Origin: Pseudomonas sp. GOM7
GTDB taxonomy: Bacteria > Pseudomonadota > Gammaproteobacteria > Pseudomonadales > Pseudomonadaceae
Length of the DNA: 64,000 nt
NCBI RefSeq assembly: GCF_026723825.1
Contig: NZ_CP113519.1
Span: 868,001 to 932,000 of the forward strand
Direction of reading: 5' to 3'
The notes under the pieces were generated by a model. The model saw only the letters and a list, made by a program, of their open reading frames with translations, was not told where the DNA came from and did no database searches. Every line of letters begins with the position of its first letter. Position 1 is the first letter of the stretch. The translations under genes were made by a program, and so were the position numbers. Positions 36,840 through 44,914 of the stretch are shown piece after piece.

Positions 36840-39101
36840 ATGAAGACCGACGCGAACGTGGTGCCGTTGAACAAGGCCGCCGCTGCGCAATCGCCAACTT
36901 CGCCGGTAGGAAGACTGCCCGTGGCGCTGATCCAGGTGCGTGACAAAGCCGCGCAACAGCTCAAGCAGAATCTGCAGAGCCTGTTCGACAACGCCGACGA
37001 TACCCTCTTCGAGATGGCGGATCGGGCGACCAGCAATTCCGAGCAGAATGCCTTCTTCGAGGCCATGCGCGACCTACGCCTCAAACGCAAGAGCATCGAG
37101 CGGGTGTTCCTGCAGAAGATCTTCGAAGCCTTCGTCAATCTCAACCAGTACGAGATCGGCAAGCCGCAGCCGGCGCTGGATACGGTGTCGTTCGACAGCC
37201 TGAGCCTGGTGCAGAACGATGACCTGGAAGAAACCGTGGCCACCGATGCCATGATTTCTCGGGTCATGAGCCACGATGCCATGGCCCTCGGTCATCTCAC
37301 CACGCGTCTCAATGCGCTGGTCAGCCGCAAGCTCGATGACAAGAGCAATCCGCTGGGGCCGACCGTGCTTTGCGAATGTTTTCTCGATGCCTGCGGTGGC
37401 CTGGGCGTGGAGATCAAGGTCAAGCTGATCATCCTCAAGCTGTTCGAGAAGTACGTGCTCGGCAGTTGCGACACCCTGTATGCCGAGGCCAATCAGGTGC
37501 TGGTCGGTGCGGGTGTGTTGCCGGAACTGCAGTCGGCACCGCCGCGCCGGCCGAACCGTCCGGCAGCGGGGGCGAGCCGGACGCATGCGAGCGAAGAAGG
37601 TGGCGCGGTGAGCCGCGATGACGGCGTGCAGGAGGTTTTCGGCGCGCTGCAGGAGTTGCTCGCCGAGGTGCGTGGCACGGCCATGACTCCGCGCGCGCCA
37701 GCGAGCAATGCGCTGCCGATTTCCAGCAATGACCTGATGCGCCTGCTTTCGCACCTGCAGCAGCGCGCGCCAGCCCAGGCCGAGCCCGACGACTTCGACC
37801 TGCGCCCTCAGCTCGAACAACTGCTGGCGCGGGCCAGCGCCAAGAGTGGCAAGACCCGTGTGGTCGGTGAAGTCGACGAGGATGTGATCAATCTGGTGTC
37901 CATGCTCTTCGAGTTCATCCTCGATGACCGTACCCTACCGGACTCGCTCAAGGCGCTGATCGCGCGCCTGCAGATTCCCATGCTCAAGGTGGCGGTGCTG
38001 GACAAGACCTTCTTCAGCCGGGGCAGCCACCCGGCGCGGCGCCTGCTCAACGAGATCGCTTCGGCAGCCATGGGTTGGGTCGATCAGGACGATGTGCAGC
38101 GCGACAGCCTCTATCAGCGTATCGAACAGGTGGTGCAGCGTCTGCTCAACGATTTCGTCGACGATCCGGCGATCTTTTCCGAGCTGCTGGCGGACTTCAT
38201 GGCCTTTACCGGCGATGAGCGGCGCCGCAGCGAGCTGCTCGAACAGCGCACTCGTGATGCTGAGGAAGGCAGCGCCAAGGCCGAGCTGGCCCGCCGCGAG
38301 GTGGAGCAGGCTCTGAACGAGCGGCTGTTGGGCAAGGTGCTGCCGGAGGTGGTGGTGCGCCTGCTGCAGGAGGCCTGGAGCAAGGTGCTGATGCTCACCT
38401 GCCTCAAGCACGGTACGGCTTCAGCGCAGTGGCAGGCTGCCTTGCAGACCATGGATGATCTGGTGTGGAGCGTCGAGCCTCACGAGGATGCTGAGGATCG
38501 CCAGCGTCTGCTGGAGTTGGTGCCCAGCCTGCTCAAATCGTTGCGTGAGGGCATGAGCAGCGCGGCCTTCGACCCTTTCTCCACCAGCGAATTCTTCAGT
38601 CAGTTGGAAGTGCTGCACGTGCAGGCTTTCCAGCGCTTCAAGCGGGCGACGGTGGAGGAGCAGGACGCTGCCGTGGCCGAACAGGCGGCGGACACTCCCG
38701 TGCAGGGTGGCGAACCCGCTGCCGAGACACCGGCCATGGTCGAGGTGGTCGAGGAGATCGTCCTGCTGGCGCCGGGGCAGGCCCGTCTGGAAGAGCCCGA
38801 GCCGGTGCTGCCGGAGGATGACGAGGCGTTCCGCCAGGTCGACAGCTTGCGCGTCGGCAGTTGGGTCGAGTTCCAGGAAGACGATGAGCACAAGCTGCGC
38901 TGCAAGCTCGCGGCCATCATCAAGCCGATTGGCAAGTACGTGTTCGTCAATCGCACCGGCATGAAGGTGCTGGAAAAGACCCGTATCGGCCTGGCCGTGG
39001 AGTTCCGCCGCAACAGCATCCGTCTGCTGGACGATGCCCTGCTGTTCGACCGGGCGCTGGAGTCGGTGATCGGCAATCTGCGGCGCTTGAAGAACGCTTG
39101 A
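36840..39101 (+). CDS. DUF1631 family protein
   Basis: A 753-residue soluble protein of the DUF1631 family, mostly helical. Family traits are the N-terminal LQSLFDNADDTLFEMADRA block, a variable proline/serine linker near residues 225-260 (PPRRPNRPAAGA), a long helical middle, and a C-terminal beta-rich domain (VDSLRVGSWVEFQED, then NRTGMKVLEKTRIGLAVEFR) that resembles a PilZ-like barrel. No catalytic site is recognised. It corresponds by position to PA4523 of P. aeruginosa, between nadC and ampD. The start at 36840 has GGAG eight bases upstream. Function unknown; cyclic-di-GMP binding is only a guess. Confidence 0.85.
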   Translation: MKTDANVVPLNKAAAAQSPTSPVGRLPVALIQVRDKAAQQLKQNLQSLFDNADDTLFEMADRATSNSEQNAFFEAMRDLRLKRKSIERVFLQKIFEAFVNLNQYEIGKPQPALDTVSFDSLSLVQNDDLEETVATDAMISRVMSHDAMALGHLTTRLNALVSRKLDDKSNPLGPTVLCECFLDACGGLGVEIKVKLIILKLFEKYVLGSCDTLYAEANQVLVGAGVLPELQSAPPRRPNRPAAGASRTHASEEGGAVSRDDGVQEVFGALQELLAEVRGTAMTPRAPASNALPISSNDLMRLLSHLQQRAPAQAEPDDFDLRPQLEQLLARASAKSGKTRVVGEVDEDVINLVSMLFEFILDDRTLPDSLKALIARLQIPMLKVAVLDKTFFSRGSHPARRLLNEIASAAMGWVDQDDVQRDSLYQRIEQVVQRLLNDFVDDPAIFSELLADFMAFTGDERRRSELLEQRTRDAEEGSAKAELARREVEQALNERLLGKVLPEVVVRLLQEAWSKVLMLTCLKHGTASAQWQAALQTMDDLVWSVEPHEDAEDRQRLLELVPSLLKSLREGMSSAAFDPFSTSEFFSQLEVLHVQAFQRFKRATVEEQDAAVAEQAADTPVQGGEPAAETPAMVEVVEEIVLLAPGQARLEEPEPVLPEDDEAFRQVDSLRVGSWVEFQEDDEHKLRCKLAAIIKPIGKYVFVNRTGMKVLEKTRIGLAVEFRRNSIRLLDDALLFDRALESVIGNLRRLKNA

Positions 39102-39193
39102 TCGCCTCGTGCCAGGGGCCTGCTTGCCCCTGGCGACCTCGGTTGGCTGCCCCCGTTGCCAACGCCGCTTCCTTTACCCCGCATTGCTGCTTA

Positions 39194-39422
39194 TAGGCCG
39201 TTGAAAAACGTAGGCGAGGCAGCCAGTGCAATACCGATGGCGGCCCCGCAAAAGCAGGCGAAAAACGGCCGGGGTCGCGACCGACTTTACAAGCTGTAAA
39301 TGAGCATTTGATTCGCTTCGCTCACCCCTCTGGGGCCGCGCTAAAGCGCGTTCAGTCTTTGACTGTGAGCCTGCTTTTAACGCAGCAATGGCAACGTAGG
39401 TAGTTTTTCAACGGCCTGCTAG
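39194..39422. mobile_element. MITE-like short inverted-repeat element, copy 2 (long variant)
   Basis: 229 bp between the DUF1631 gene and ampD, in reverse orientation to copies 1, 3 and 4. Ends are TAGGCCGTTGAAAAACG and the matching GTTTTTCAACGGCCTGCTAG. It has about 50 extra bases relative to the other copies, containing small palindromes such as CGCGCTAAAGCGCG and CAGTC...GACTG. ampD begins 27 bp after it, so the ampD promoter may lie within or read through the element. Confidence 0.85.
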
Positions 39423-39448
39423 AGTGTTGGCTCGCTCAGGAGCACTTT

Positions 39449-40015
39449 ATGCAGCTAGACGCCGCAACCGGCTGGTTCCGGGGGATTCGTCATTGCCCCT
39501 CACCCAATTTCAATGCGCGCCCGCAGGGGGAGATTTCCTTGCTGGTGGTGCACAACATCAGCCTGCCGCCGGGGCAGTTCGGTACCGGCAAGGTGATGGA
39601 GTTCTTCCAGAATCGTCTGCCGCTGCACGAGCATCCCTTCTTCGCGGAAATAGCCAGCCTGCGCGTCTCCGCGCATTTCTTCATCGAGCGCGATGGCGCG
39701 CTGACCCAGTTCGTTTCCTGCCTCGATCGCGCCTGGCATGCCGGCGTTTCCTGCTTCGCCGGGCGGGAGAACTGCAACGATTTTTCGCTGGGCGTGGAGC
39801 TCGAGGGTACCGACGAACTGCCATACACCGATGCGCAGTATGCTTGCCTGAGCGAGCTGACCCGGCAGTTGCTGGCGGCCTATCCCGAGTTGGACGTCAC
39901 CCGCATTGCCGGGCATTGCGACATCGCCCCTGAGCGCAAGAGCGATCCGGGGCCGGCATTCGATTGGGCGCGTTTTCGCGCCGACCTCTGCAGTGGTAAA
40001 GGAGTGCAACCATGA
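39449..40015 (+). CDS. ampD: 1,6-anhydro-N-acetylmuramyl-L-alanine amidase
   Basis: A 188-residue cytoplasmic zinc amidase that removes stem peptides from anhydro-muropeptides in wall recycling; its loss raises AmpC beta-lactamase through AmpR. The zinc ligands are the His in VVHNISLPPGQF, the His in IAGHCDIAPERKSDPG and the Asp of that block; all are present. It overlaps ampE by 4 bp (ATGA). The start has AGGAG seven to eight bases upstream. Confidence 0.96.
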   Translation: MQLDAATGWFRGIRHCPSPNFNARPQGEISLLVVHNISLPPGQFGTGKVMEFFQNRLPLHEHPFFAEIASLRVSAHFFIERDGALTQFVSCLDRAWHAGVSCFAGRENCNDFSLGVELEGTDELPYTDAQYACLSELTRQLLAAYPELDVTRIAGHCDIAPERKSDPGPAFDWARFRADLCSGKGVQP

Positions 40016-40845
40016 GTTTTCTGGTGATCGTGCTGGTGCTTTGGGTCGAGAAGTTCTCGGCAATGCGCCAGCGTATCCAGCAGGACGGGGCTTGGCTGGC
40101 GCGCCTGCACGCCATGGAACGCAGTGACTGGCGGCAATCGCCCTGGCTGCTGCTCGGCCTGTTGGTGCTGCTACCGGTGCTGGCCCTGGGCCTGTTGTTG
40201 TGGCTGATTCAGCCCGTGCTCTATGGCCTGCTGGCGCTTGCGGTGCACCTGCTGGTGCTGATCTACAGCCTGGGCCGGGGCGACGTGCAGGCGGCGCTGG
40301 GGCCGTTCCGCGATGCCTGGCGGCGTGAGGACGGCCAGGCGGCCTACCATGCCGTCGAGCGGGATCTGGGCTTGCAGCCCGAGGAAGGCCCGGCGTTGCT
40401 GGAGCAGGTACAGGGCTATCTGCTGTGGCATTCCTATCAGAGTTTCTTTGCGGTGATCTTCTGGTACCTGCTGCTCGGGCCACTGGCCGCGCTTGCCTAC
40501 CGCCTGCTCGCGTTGGTAGCTGAGCAGGCCGAGTTGCCGACCTTGCGTGAGCGCGCCGGGCAGTTGCGTCATGCCTTCGACTGGTTACCGGTACGGGTGC
40601 TGGCCTCCAGCTTCGCCCTGGTGGGCAACTTCGTGGCGGTCAGTCGTGCGCTGCTGCATGAGCTGCTGAGCTGGGATATTTCCGCTGCGCAACTGGTCAG
40701 CAAGGCCGGGCGTGCCGCAGGTGAGGTGTCGGCCCCCATGCTGGGCGAACGAGGCGTGGCGACGCTAGACGAGCTCTGGCAGTTGCTGATTCGCGCCGCG
40801 GTGGTCTGGTATGCCGGCTATGCACTGTGGGTGCTGTTGGTGTGA
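40012..40845 (+). CDS. ampE: AmpE inner-membrane protein
   Basis: A 277-residue membrane protein with about four spans, encoded in the usual ampDE operon with a 4-bp overlap. AmpE has a CobD/CbiB-like topology. It has been proposed as a sensor in beta-lactamase induction, but its role remains unclear. The start FLVIVLVLWVEKF and the hydrophobic segments near residues 48-82 and 140-165 match the family. Confidence 0.93.
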   Translation: MSFLVIVLVLWVEKFSAMRQRIQQDGAWLARLHAMERSDWRQSPWLLLGLLVLLPVLALGLLLWLIQPVLYGLLALAVHLLVLIYSLGRGDVQAALGPFRDAWRREDGQAAYHAVERDLGLQPEEGPALLEQVQGYLLWHSYQSFFAVIFWYLLLGPLAALAYRLLALVAEQAELPTLRERAGQLRHAFDWLPVRVLASSFALVGNFVAVSRALLHELLSWDISAAQLVSKAGRAAGEVSAPMLGERGVATLDELWQLLIRAAVVWYAGYALWVLLV

Positions 40846-40875
40846 GGGTGGTGGCTTTGCGCCATGCTCTTAACT

Positions 40876-40902
40876 TTAAGTTACACAGCAGGTGGTCGAT
40901 AA
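40876..40902 (+). promoter_or_regulatory. sigma-28 (FliA) promoter of the chemoreceptor gene
   Basis: TTAAGTTA, an 11-bp spacer and GTCGATAA match the FliA consensus TAAAGTTT-N11-GCCGATAA at 13 of 16 positions with exact spacing. It lies 130 bp before the GTG start of the chemoreceptor gene and is in the correct orientation. Confidence 0.8.
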
Positions 40903-41031
40903 GGGTTATAACAGCCAGGCCTGCCTAGGCTTGAGGAACAGGCGAGTAGCAGGGCGCAGTGTGGTGAGCTCCAGGGGCGATCACCACGCCTTGAGACCAA
41001 TAACAACACCAAGGGCCGAGGGAGACGTCTA

Positions 41032-43062
41032 GTGAAGACTCTGTTGTATCCTGCCATCGCGCTGATGAATCGCCTCAGCTTCGGCATGAAGTTCAGCCTG
41101 ATCAGCGTTCTGTTCTTCCTGCCCATGCTGGTCACCAACTTCTATCTGGTGCGCGATTCCTACCAGCAGTTCGTCGGTACCCGCAGCGCGCTGGAGAGTA
41201 TCGAGCTGCTGAGCAACAGCCTTCAGGTACGCCGTGAATTGCAGGATCTCAACGACCTGGTGCAGATCAACGCCATGATTGGTCAGTCTGGTCAGGCAGG
41301 GGATCTCGAAGGGCGTATCGGCAAGCTGCAGCAGACCCTCATCGCTCGGCTGGAGGGACTCGTCGCCGTGAGCCGTGATCCCGAGCAGGCGGCGGAGTTC
41401 GTCGCCAAGCGCGATGAGCTGCTCGACGAGCTCAAGCGTGCCGCTGGCGAAAGCTCGCTGCAAACCAAGACCGTGATGACCGAGCGCCTGCTCAACGCCT
41501 CCCAGGTACTGGTCCAGCTGGTGGCCAGCCAGTCCGGGCTGAGCCAGGATCCGTATCGGCAGATCCGCCAGATCAGCGAGCTGCTCACCAACGTCACGCC
41601 GCAGGTGACCAGCGTGCTCAGCGAGGGGCGCGCCACCGGTTCCTATTCGTTGGGGCAGGGGTTTCTCAACTCGGCAGCCAGCACTCGGTTCGATGAAATC
41701 CTGCTGCAACTGGAAAAACTGCATGCCGAGTACGGCTTGAACCTACAGCAGACCGTGGCCGGCAAGGTGGCGGAGTTCGATGGGGTGGGAGAGATGGCCG
41801 CCGCGAGTCTGCAAACGCTCAAGGACACGCCGGCGCTGTTCGAGGATCAGGTGGTGATCGCCGACAGCCTGGATACCCCCTGGAACCAGTTCTACGATCA
41901 GGTCAGCCAGGAAATGGCCAAGACCTATGCGCTCAACGATGGCCTGCTGGCGTATCTCGACAGTCAGTTGAGCGAGCGGCTGGCAGACAATCGGGCGCAG
42001 ATGGTGCTGCTGGTGGTGGCTCTGGTGCTGGTATTCCTGGCGGTGGTCTACCTGTACAGCGGCTTCTACGTCTCCACCCGCAGCACCCTCAAGAATCTTG
42101 GGCGGGTGATGGATCAGGTAGCGGCCGGTGACATGACCGTCAGCTTCCAGGCGCAGAGCCGTGATGAGCTGGGGGAGTTGGGCCAGGTGTTCAACCAGAC
42201 GGTGATGCGCGTTCACGACCTGATCGAGCGGGTCGGGCAGACAGTGAGCGAGGTGGAGGGCCAGGCCAGCCGCGTCGAGCAGGTGTCCGGGCAGAGCAAC
42301 CAGGCGGTGGCCAGCCAGCGTATGCAGATCGAGCAGGTGGCCACGGCAATGAACCAGATGTCCGCCACTGCCCAGGAAGTGGCGCGCAGTGCCGCTGCCG
42401 CAGTGGGCAGTGCGCAGAGCGTCAACCAGGAGTCGGTGAGTGGACGGGCGCTGGTCGAGGCGCAGGTGGGCAATATCCAGCGCCTGGCCGATGAGATCGA
42501 GCAGGCGGTTCAGGTGATCAACCAGCTTGCCAGCGACAGTGCCTCGATCAGCCAGGTGCTGGATGTGATCAAGAGCATCGCCGAGCAGACCAACCTGCTG
42601 GCACTCAATGCCGCCATCGAGGCCGCACGCGCAGGCGAGCAGGGCCGTGGTTTCGCCGTGGTGGCGGACGAGGTGCGCAACCTGGCCAAGCGCACGCAGC
42701 AGTCCACCGCGGAAATCGAAGGCATGATCGGCAAGCTGCAGAGCGGTGTAGGGGCGGCGGTGAAGGCCATGAGCACCAGCCACGACAAGGCCGAAAGCAC
42801 GGTCAACGAGTCGGGCAAGGTGCAGCAGGCGTTGGAGAACATCCTCGGCGCCGTGGGTATGATCGTCGATCAGAACCAGCAGATCGCCGCGGCCGCCGAG
42901 CAGCAGACCGCCGTGGCCCATGACATCGATGAGAATATCGTGCGCATCAACCAGGTCGGCGAGCGTACCGCCGATGGCGCCAGCCAGACCGAGCAGGCCA
43001 GCCACGAGCTGAGTAGCCTGGTGTCACGCTTGCGGCAACTGATCGGTGCGTTCCGGGTTTAA
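41032..43062 (+). CDS. methyl-accepting chemotaxis protein
   Basis: A 676-residue transducer. There is a membrane span at about residues 18-42, a 280-residue periplasmic helical sensor, a second span at about 323-346, a HAMP domain to about 400, and a signalling domain with the hairpin tip [34 protein letters not shown] starting near residue 519. The ligand is unknown; the sensor is mostly helical and fits none of the double-Cache or PAS patterns. It starts with GTG behind GGGAGA. By position it resembles PA4520. A FliA promoter puts it in the motility regulon. Confidence 0.93.
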   Translation: MKTLLYPAIALMNRLSFGMKFSLISVLFFLPMLVTNFYLVRDSYQQFVGTRSALESIELLSNSLQVRRELQDLNDLVQINAMIGQSGQAGDLEGRIGKLQQTLIARLEGLVAVSRDPEQAAEFVAKRDELLDELKRAAGESSLQTKTVMTERLLNASQVLVQLVASQSGLSQDPYRQIRQISELLTNVTPQVTSVLSEGRATGSYSLGQGFLNSAASTRFDEILLQLEKLHAEYGLNLQQTVAGKVAEFDGVGEMAAASLQTLKDTPALFEDQVVIADSLDTPWNQFYDQVSQEMAKTYALNDGLLAYLDSQLSERLADNRAQMVLLVVALVLVFLAVVYLYSGFYVSTRSTLKNLGRVMDQVAAGDMTVSFQAQSRDELGELGQVFNQTVMRVHDLIERVGQTVSEVEGQASRVEQVSGQSNQAVASQRMQIEQVATAMNQMSATAQEVARSAAAAVGSAQSVNQESVSGRALVEAQVGNIQRLADEIEQAVQVINQLASDSASISQVLDVIKSIAEQTNLLALNAAIEAARAGEQGRGFAVVADEVRNLAKRTQQSTAEIEGMIGKLQSGVGAAVKAMSTSHDKAESTVNESGKVQQALENILGAVGMIVDQNQQIAAAAEQQTAVAHDIDENIVRINQVGERTADGASQTEQASHELSSLVSRLRQLIGAFRV

Positions 43063-43160
43063 CCAGCCGTGCGGGTGTGAACGGGCGGCGCAGTGCCTCG
43101 TTCGCGGATAAATCTGCTCCTACAGGTCGCGGCGTAGCCGGATGCAATCCTCTTATTTCC

Positions 43161-44020
43161 GATTCTTCGCATTTTGGGGGGAATGCTTGGTTGACAGCGG
43201 ATTGGCAAGTTTGTGTTTTTCTGGTGCCTGTTCCGAATTGCCGCGTTTTTGCTGACGTTTTTGGTTTCGCCCTCCCGGGCGAGTCACTTTGCGGGCAAAG
43301 TAACCAAAACCTTCCGCCCGGTCATCCGGCCCTGGCTTCGCCAGGGTTCGCTCACTCCATCGCCGCTCCAGAGGCCCGCCGCGGTGGGCCATCCCTGGCC
43401 CATCGCGGCTTTCGCGACATCCATGTCGCTCAACCTCTTCCACGACGATTCCGTTCGCCCTCCTGGGCGGGCTCTGCGCGCGCCTGAACCCGAGGTAACT
43501 CAGAAGTAGCACGGAGTAGTTGAACATGAGGTCAGCCTTAAGGCTGACCAGAATGCCGGCTGCAGCCGGCAAGCTGTTCACCGCATGAAACTGCGCGAAT
43601 GAAAGTTTTGGTTTAACCCAGCGGCCACGTCGTGGCTCCACTGTTACCAGAACACGCCGAGCATGCCCTGGAATGCCGGTTCGTTCAGGCGCGCGAATGG
43701 CTCCTTCAGGAGGGTGAGTGGAATCGTTGCGCAGAGGGGCGAGCCGCAGGGACGCGGCGAGAGGCTTAAAGGGCCAGGGACGGCCCTTGTAAGCCGACCC
43801 TCGGAGCAGCGATGGAGCGAACGAACCCCGGCGAAGCCGGGGCCGGATGGCGGGGCCAAGCCTTTTTGCCTTCTTTTGTGGCGTTTGACAAAAGAAGGTC
43901 GCCGGGGGGCGAAACAGGAGCTATCAACTAAACGCCGATAAGCAGCTTGAACACCGAAACAACACACAAACTTGCCAGCCCAGTGCCAATACTGATTTTC
44001 CCGAGATTCCGCGAAGAACC
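43161..44020. repeat. long structured inverted-repeat element, copy B
   Basis: An 860-bp copy of the element also seen at 6551-7464 (A) and 59592-60472 (C), between the convergent chemoreceptor and tatD genes. Its left end resembles the right end of A, and its right end the left end of A. Left arm: three-way module 43259-43309, H3 43330-43346, H4 43379-43408, H5 43414-43429. Right arm: H1 43899-43912, H2 43869-43898, H3 43826-43842, H4 43763-43795. Central palindromes are at 43530-43549 and 43554-43571. The right boundary meets the tatD stop codon at 44021. Confidence 0.85.
43259..43309 (+). other. three-way-junction module, element B
   Basis: Outer stem TTTTGGTT/AACCAAAA closing flush on TCGCCC-tccc-GGGCGA and ACTTTG-cggg-CAAAGT, with a GTC linker. 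The second hairpin differs in sequence and length from copy A but still pairs. Confidence 0.75.
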
Positions 44021-44800
44021 TCACTTCCAGCCGAACAACTGCTCGGCATTGCGGCTGCTGGCCTCGGCCAGCTCGGCGGCGTCCATGTCGCGCAGCCGGG
44101 CCAGGGCGTTGCAGATATCCGGGAGATACTCCGGGCTGTTGCGCTGGTGGGCATGCATCGATGGCGCCATGTCCGGCGCGTCGGTTTCCAGCACGATGGC
44201 CTCCAGCGGCAGCTCTGCCACCACCTTGCGCAGGCGCTTGGCTTGCGGCCAGGTGGCCGCGCCGCCGAGGCCGAGGCGAAAGCCCAGCTTGATGTATTCG
44301 CGGGCTTCCTCGTAGCTGCCGGCGAAGGCGTGGACGATGCCGCCACGGCGCAGGCGAAAGCGTTTCAGGGTGGCGATGGTCGCGGCATGGGCACGGCGTA
44401 CATGCAGCAGCACCGGCAGCTCGAACTCGGCGGCCAGTTCCAGCTGCGCCTCGAACAGCGCCTGCTGGCGCGTGCGGTCGAGGTGTTCGAGGTAATAGTC
44501 CAGGCCGAATTCGCCAACGGCGCACAGCTTGCGCTGCCCGGCCAGCCGGCCCAGCCAGTCGCGCAACTGCTCGAGATGCTCGGGGCGGTGATCCTCCAGA
44601 TACACCGGATGCAGGCCGAAGGCGGCATGCAGCCCTTCGTTCGCCTCCACCAGGTGCCACAGGCGCTGCCAGTTGCCCTGGTATACGCCGAGCACCACCA
44701 GGCGTTCGACGCCTTGGTCACGGCAGTGGGCGAGCACATCGGCGCGGTCGGCGTCGAATTCGGGAAAGTCCAGATGGGTGTGGGTGTCGATCAGGCGCAT
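44021..44800 (-). CDS. tatD: TatD-family metal-dependent hydrolase
   Basis: A 259-residue TIM-barrel metal hydrolase of the TatD DNase type. Metal ligands are visible: His7 and His9 in IDTHTHLDFP, the Glu in CAVGEFGLDYY, a His in LPVLLHVRRAH and the Asp in VLETDAPDMAP. Family members act as 3'-5' exonucleases on DNA and RNA. The gene ends at the first base outside repeat B, so the repeat may define its stop codon context. It is divergent from the AsmA-family gene, with a 114-bp gap. Confidence 0.9.
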   Translation of the reverse strand: MRLIDTHTHLDFPEFDADRADVLAHCRDQGVERLVVLGVYQGNWQRLWHLVEANEGLHAAFGLHPVYLEDHRPEHLEQLRDWLGRLAGQRKLCAVGEFGLDYYLEHLDRTRQQALFEAQLELAAEFELPVLLHVRRAHAATIATLKRFRLRRGGIVHAFAGSYEEAREYIKLGFRLGLGGAATWPQAKRLRKVVAELPLEAIVLETDAPDMAPSMHAHQRNSPEYLPDICNALARLRDMDAAELAEASSRNAEQLFGWK

Positions 44801-44914
44801 GAGCGGGCAGAACCTATGGGCGAGCTTTCAGCTTACTGCCAATGCCGGGGAGCGTTGGCGAGTTTTTTCAGTCCTAGAATGGTATCCAGAGGGATTCTGC
44901 CAAGGAGGTAGCGG

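Noticed and set aside
43099..43150. REP-like sequence (CGCGGATAAATCTGCTCCTACAGG and a GTAGCCGGATGCAATCC half) before element B
   Set aside because: It resembles common Pseudomonas REP sequence but lacks a clear inverted partner, so it is noted only as a probable degenerate REP and not listed as a feature.
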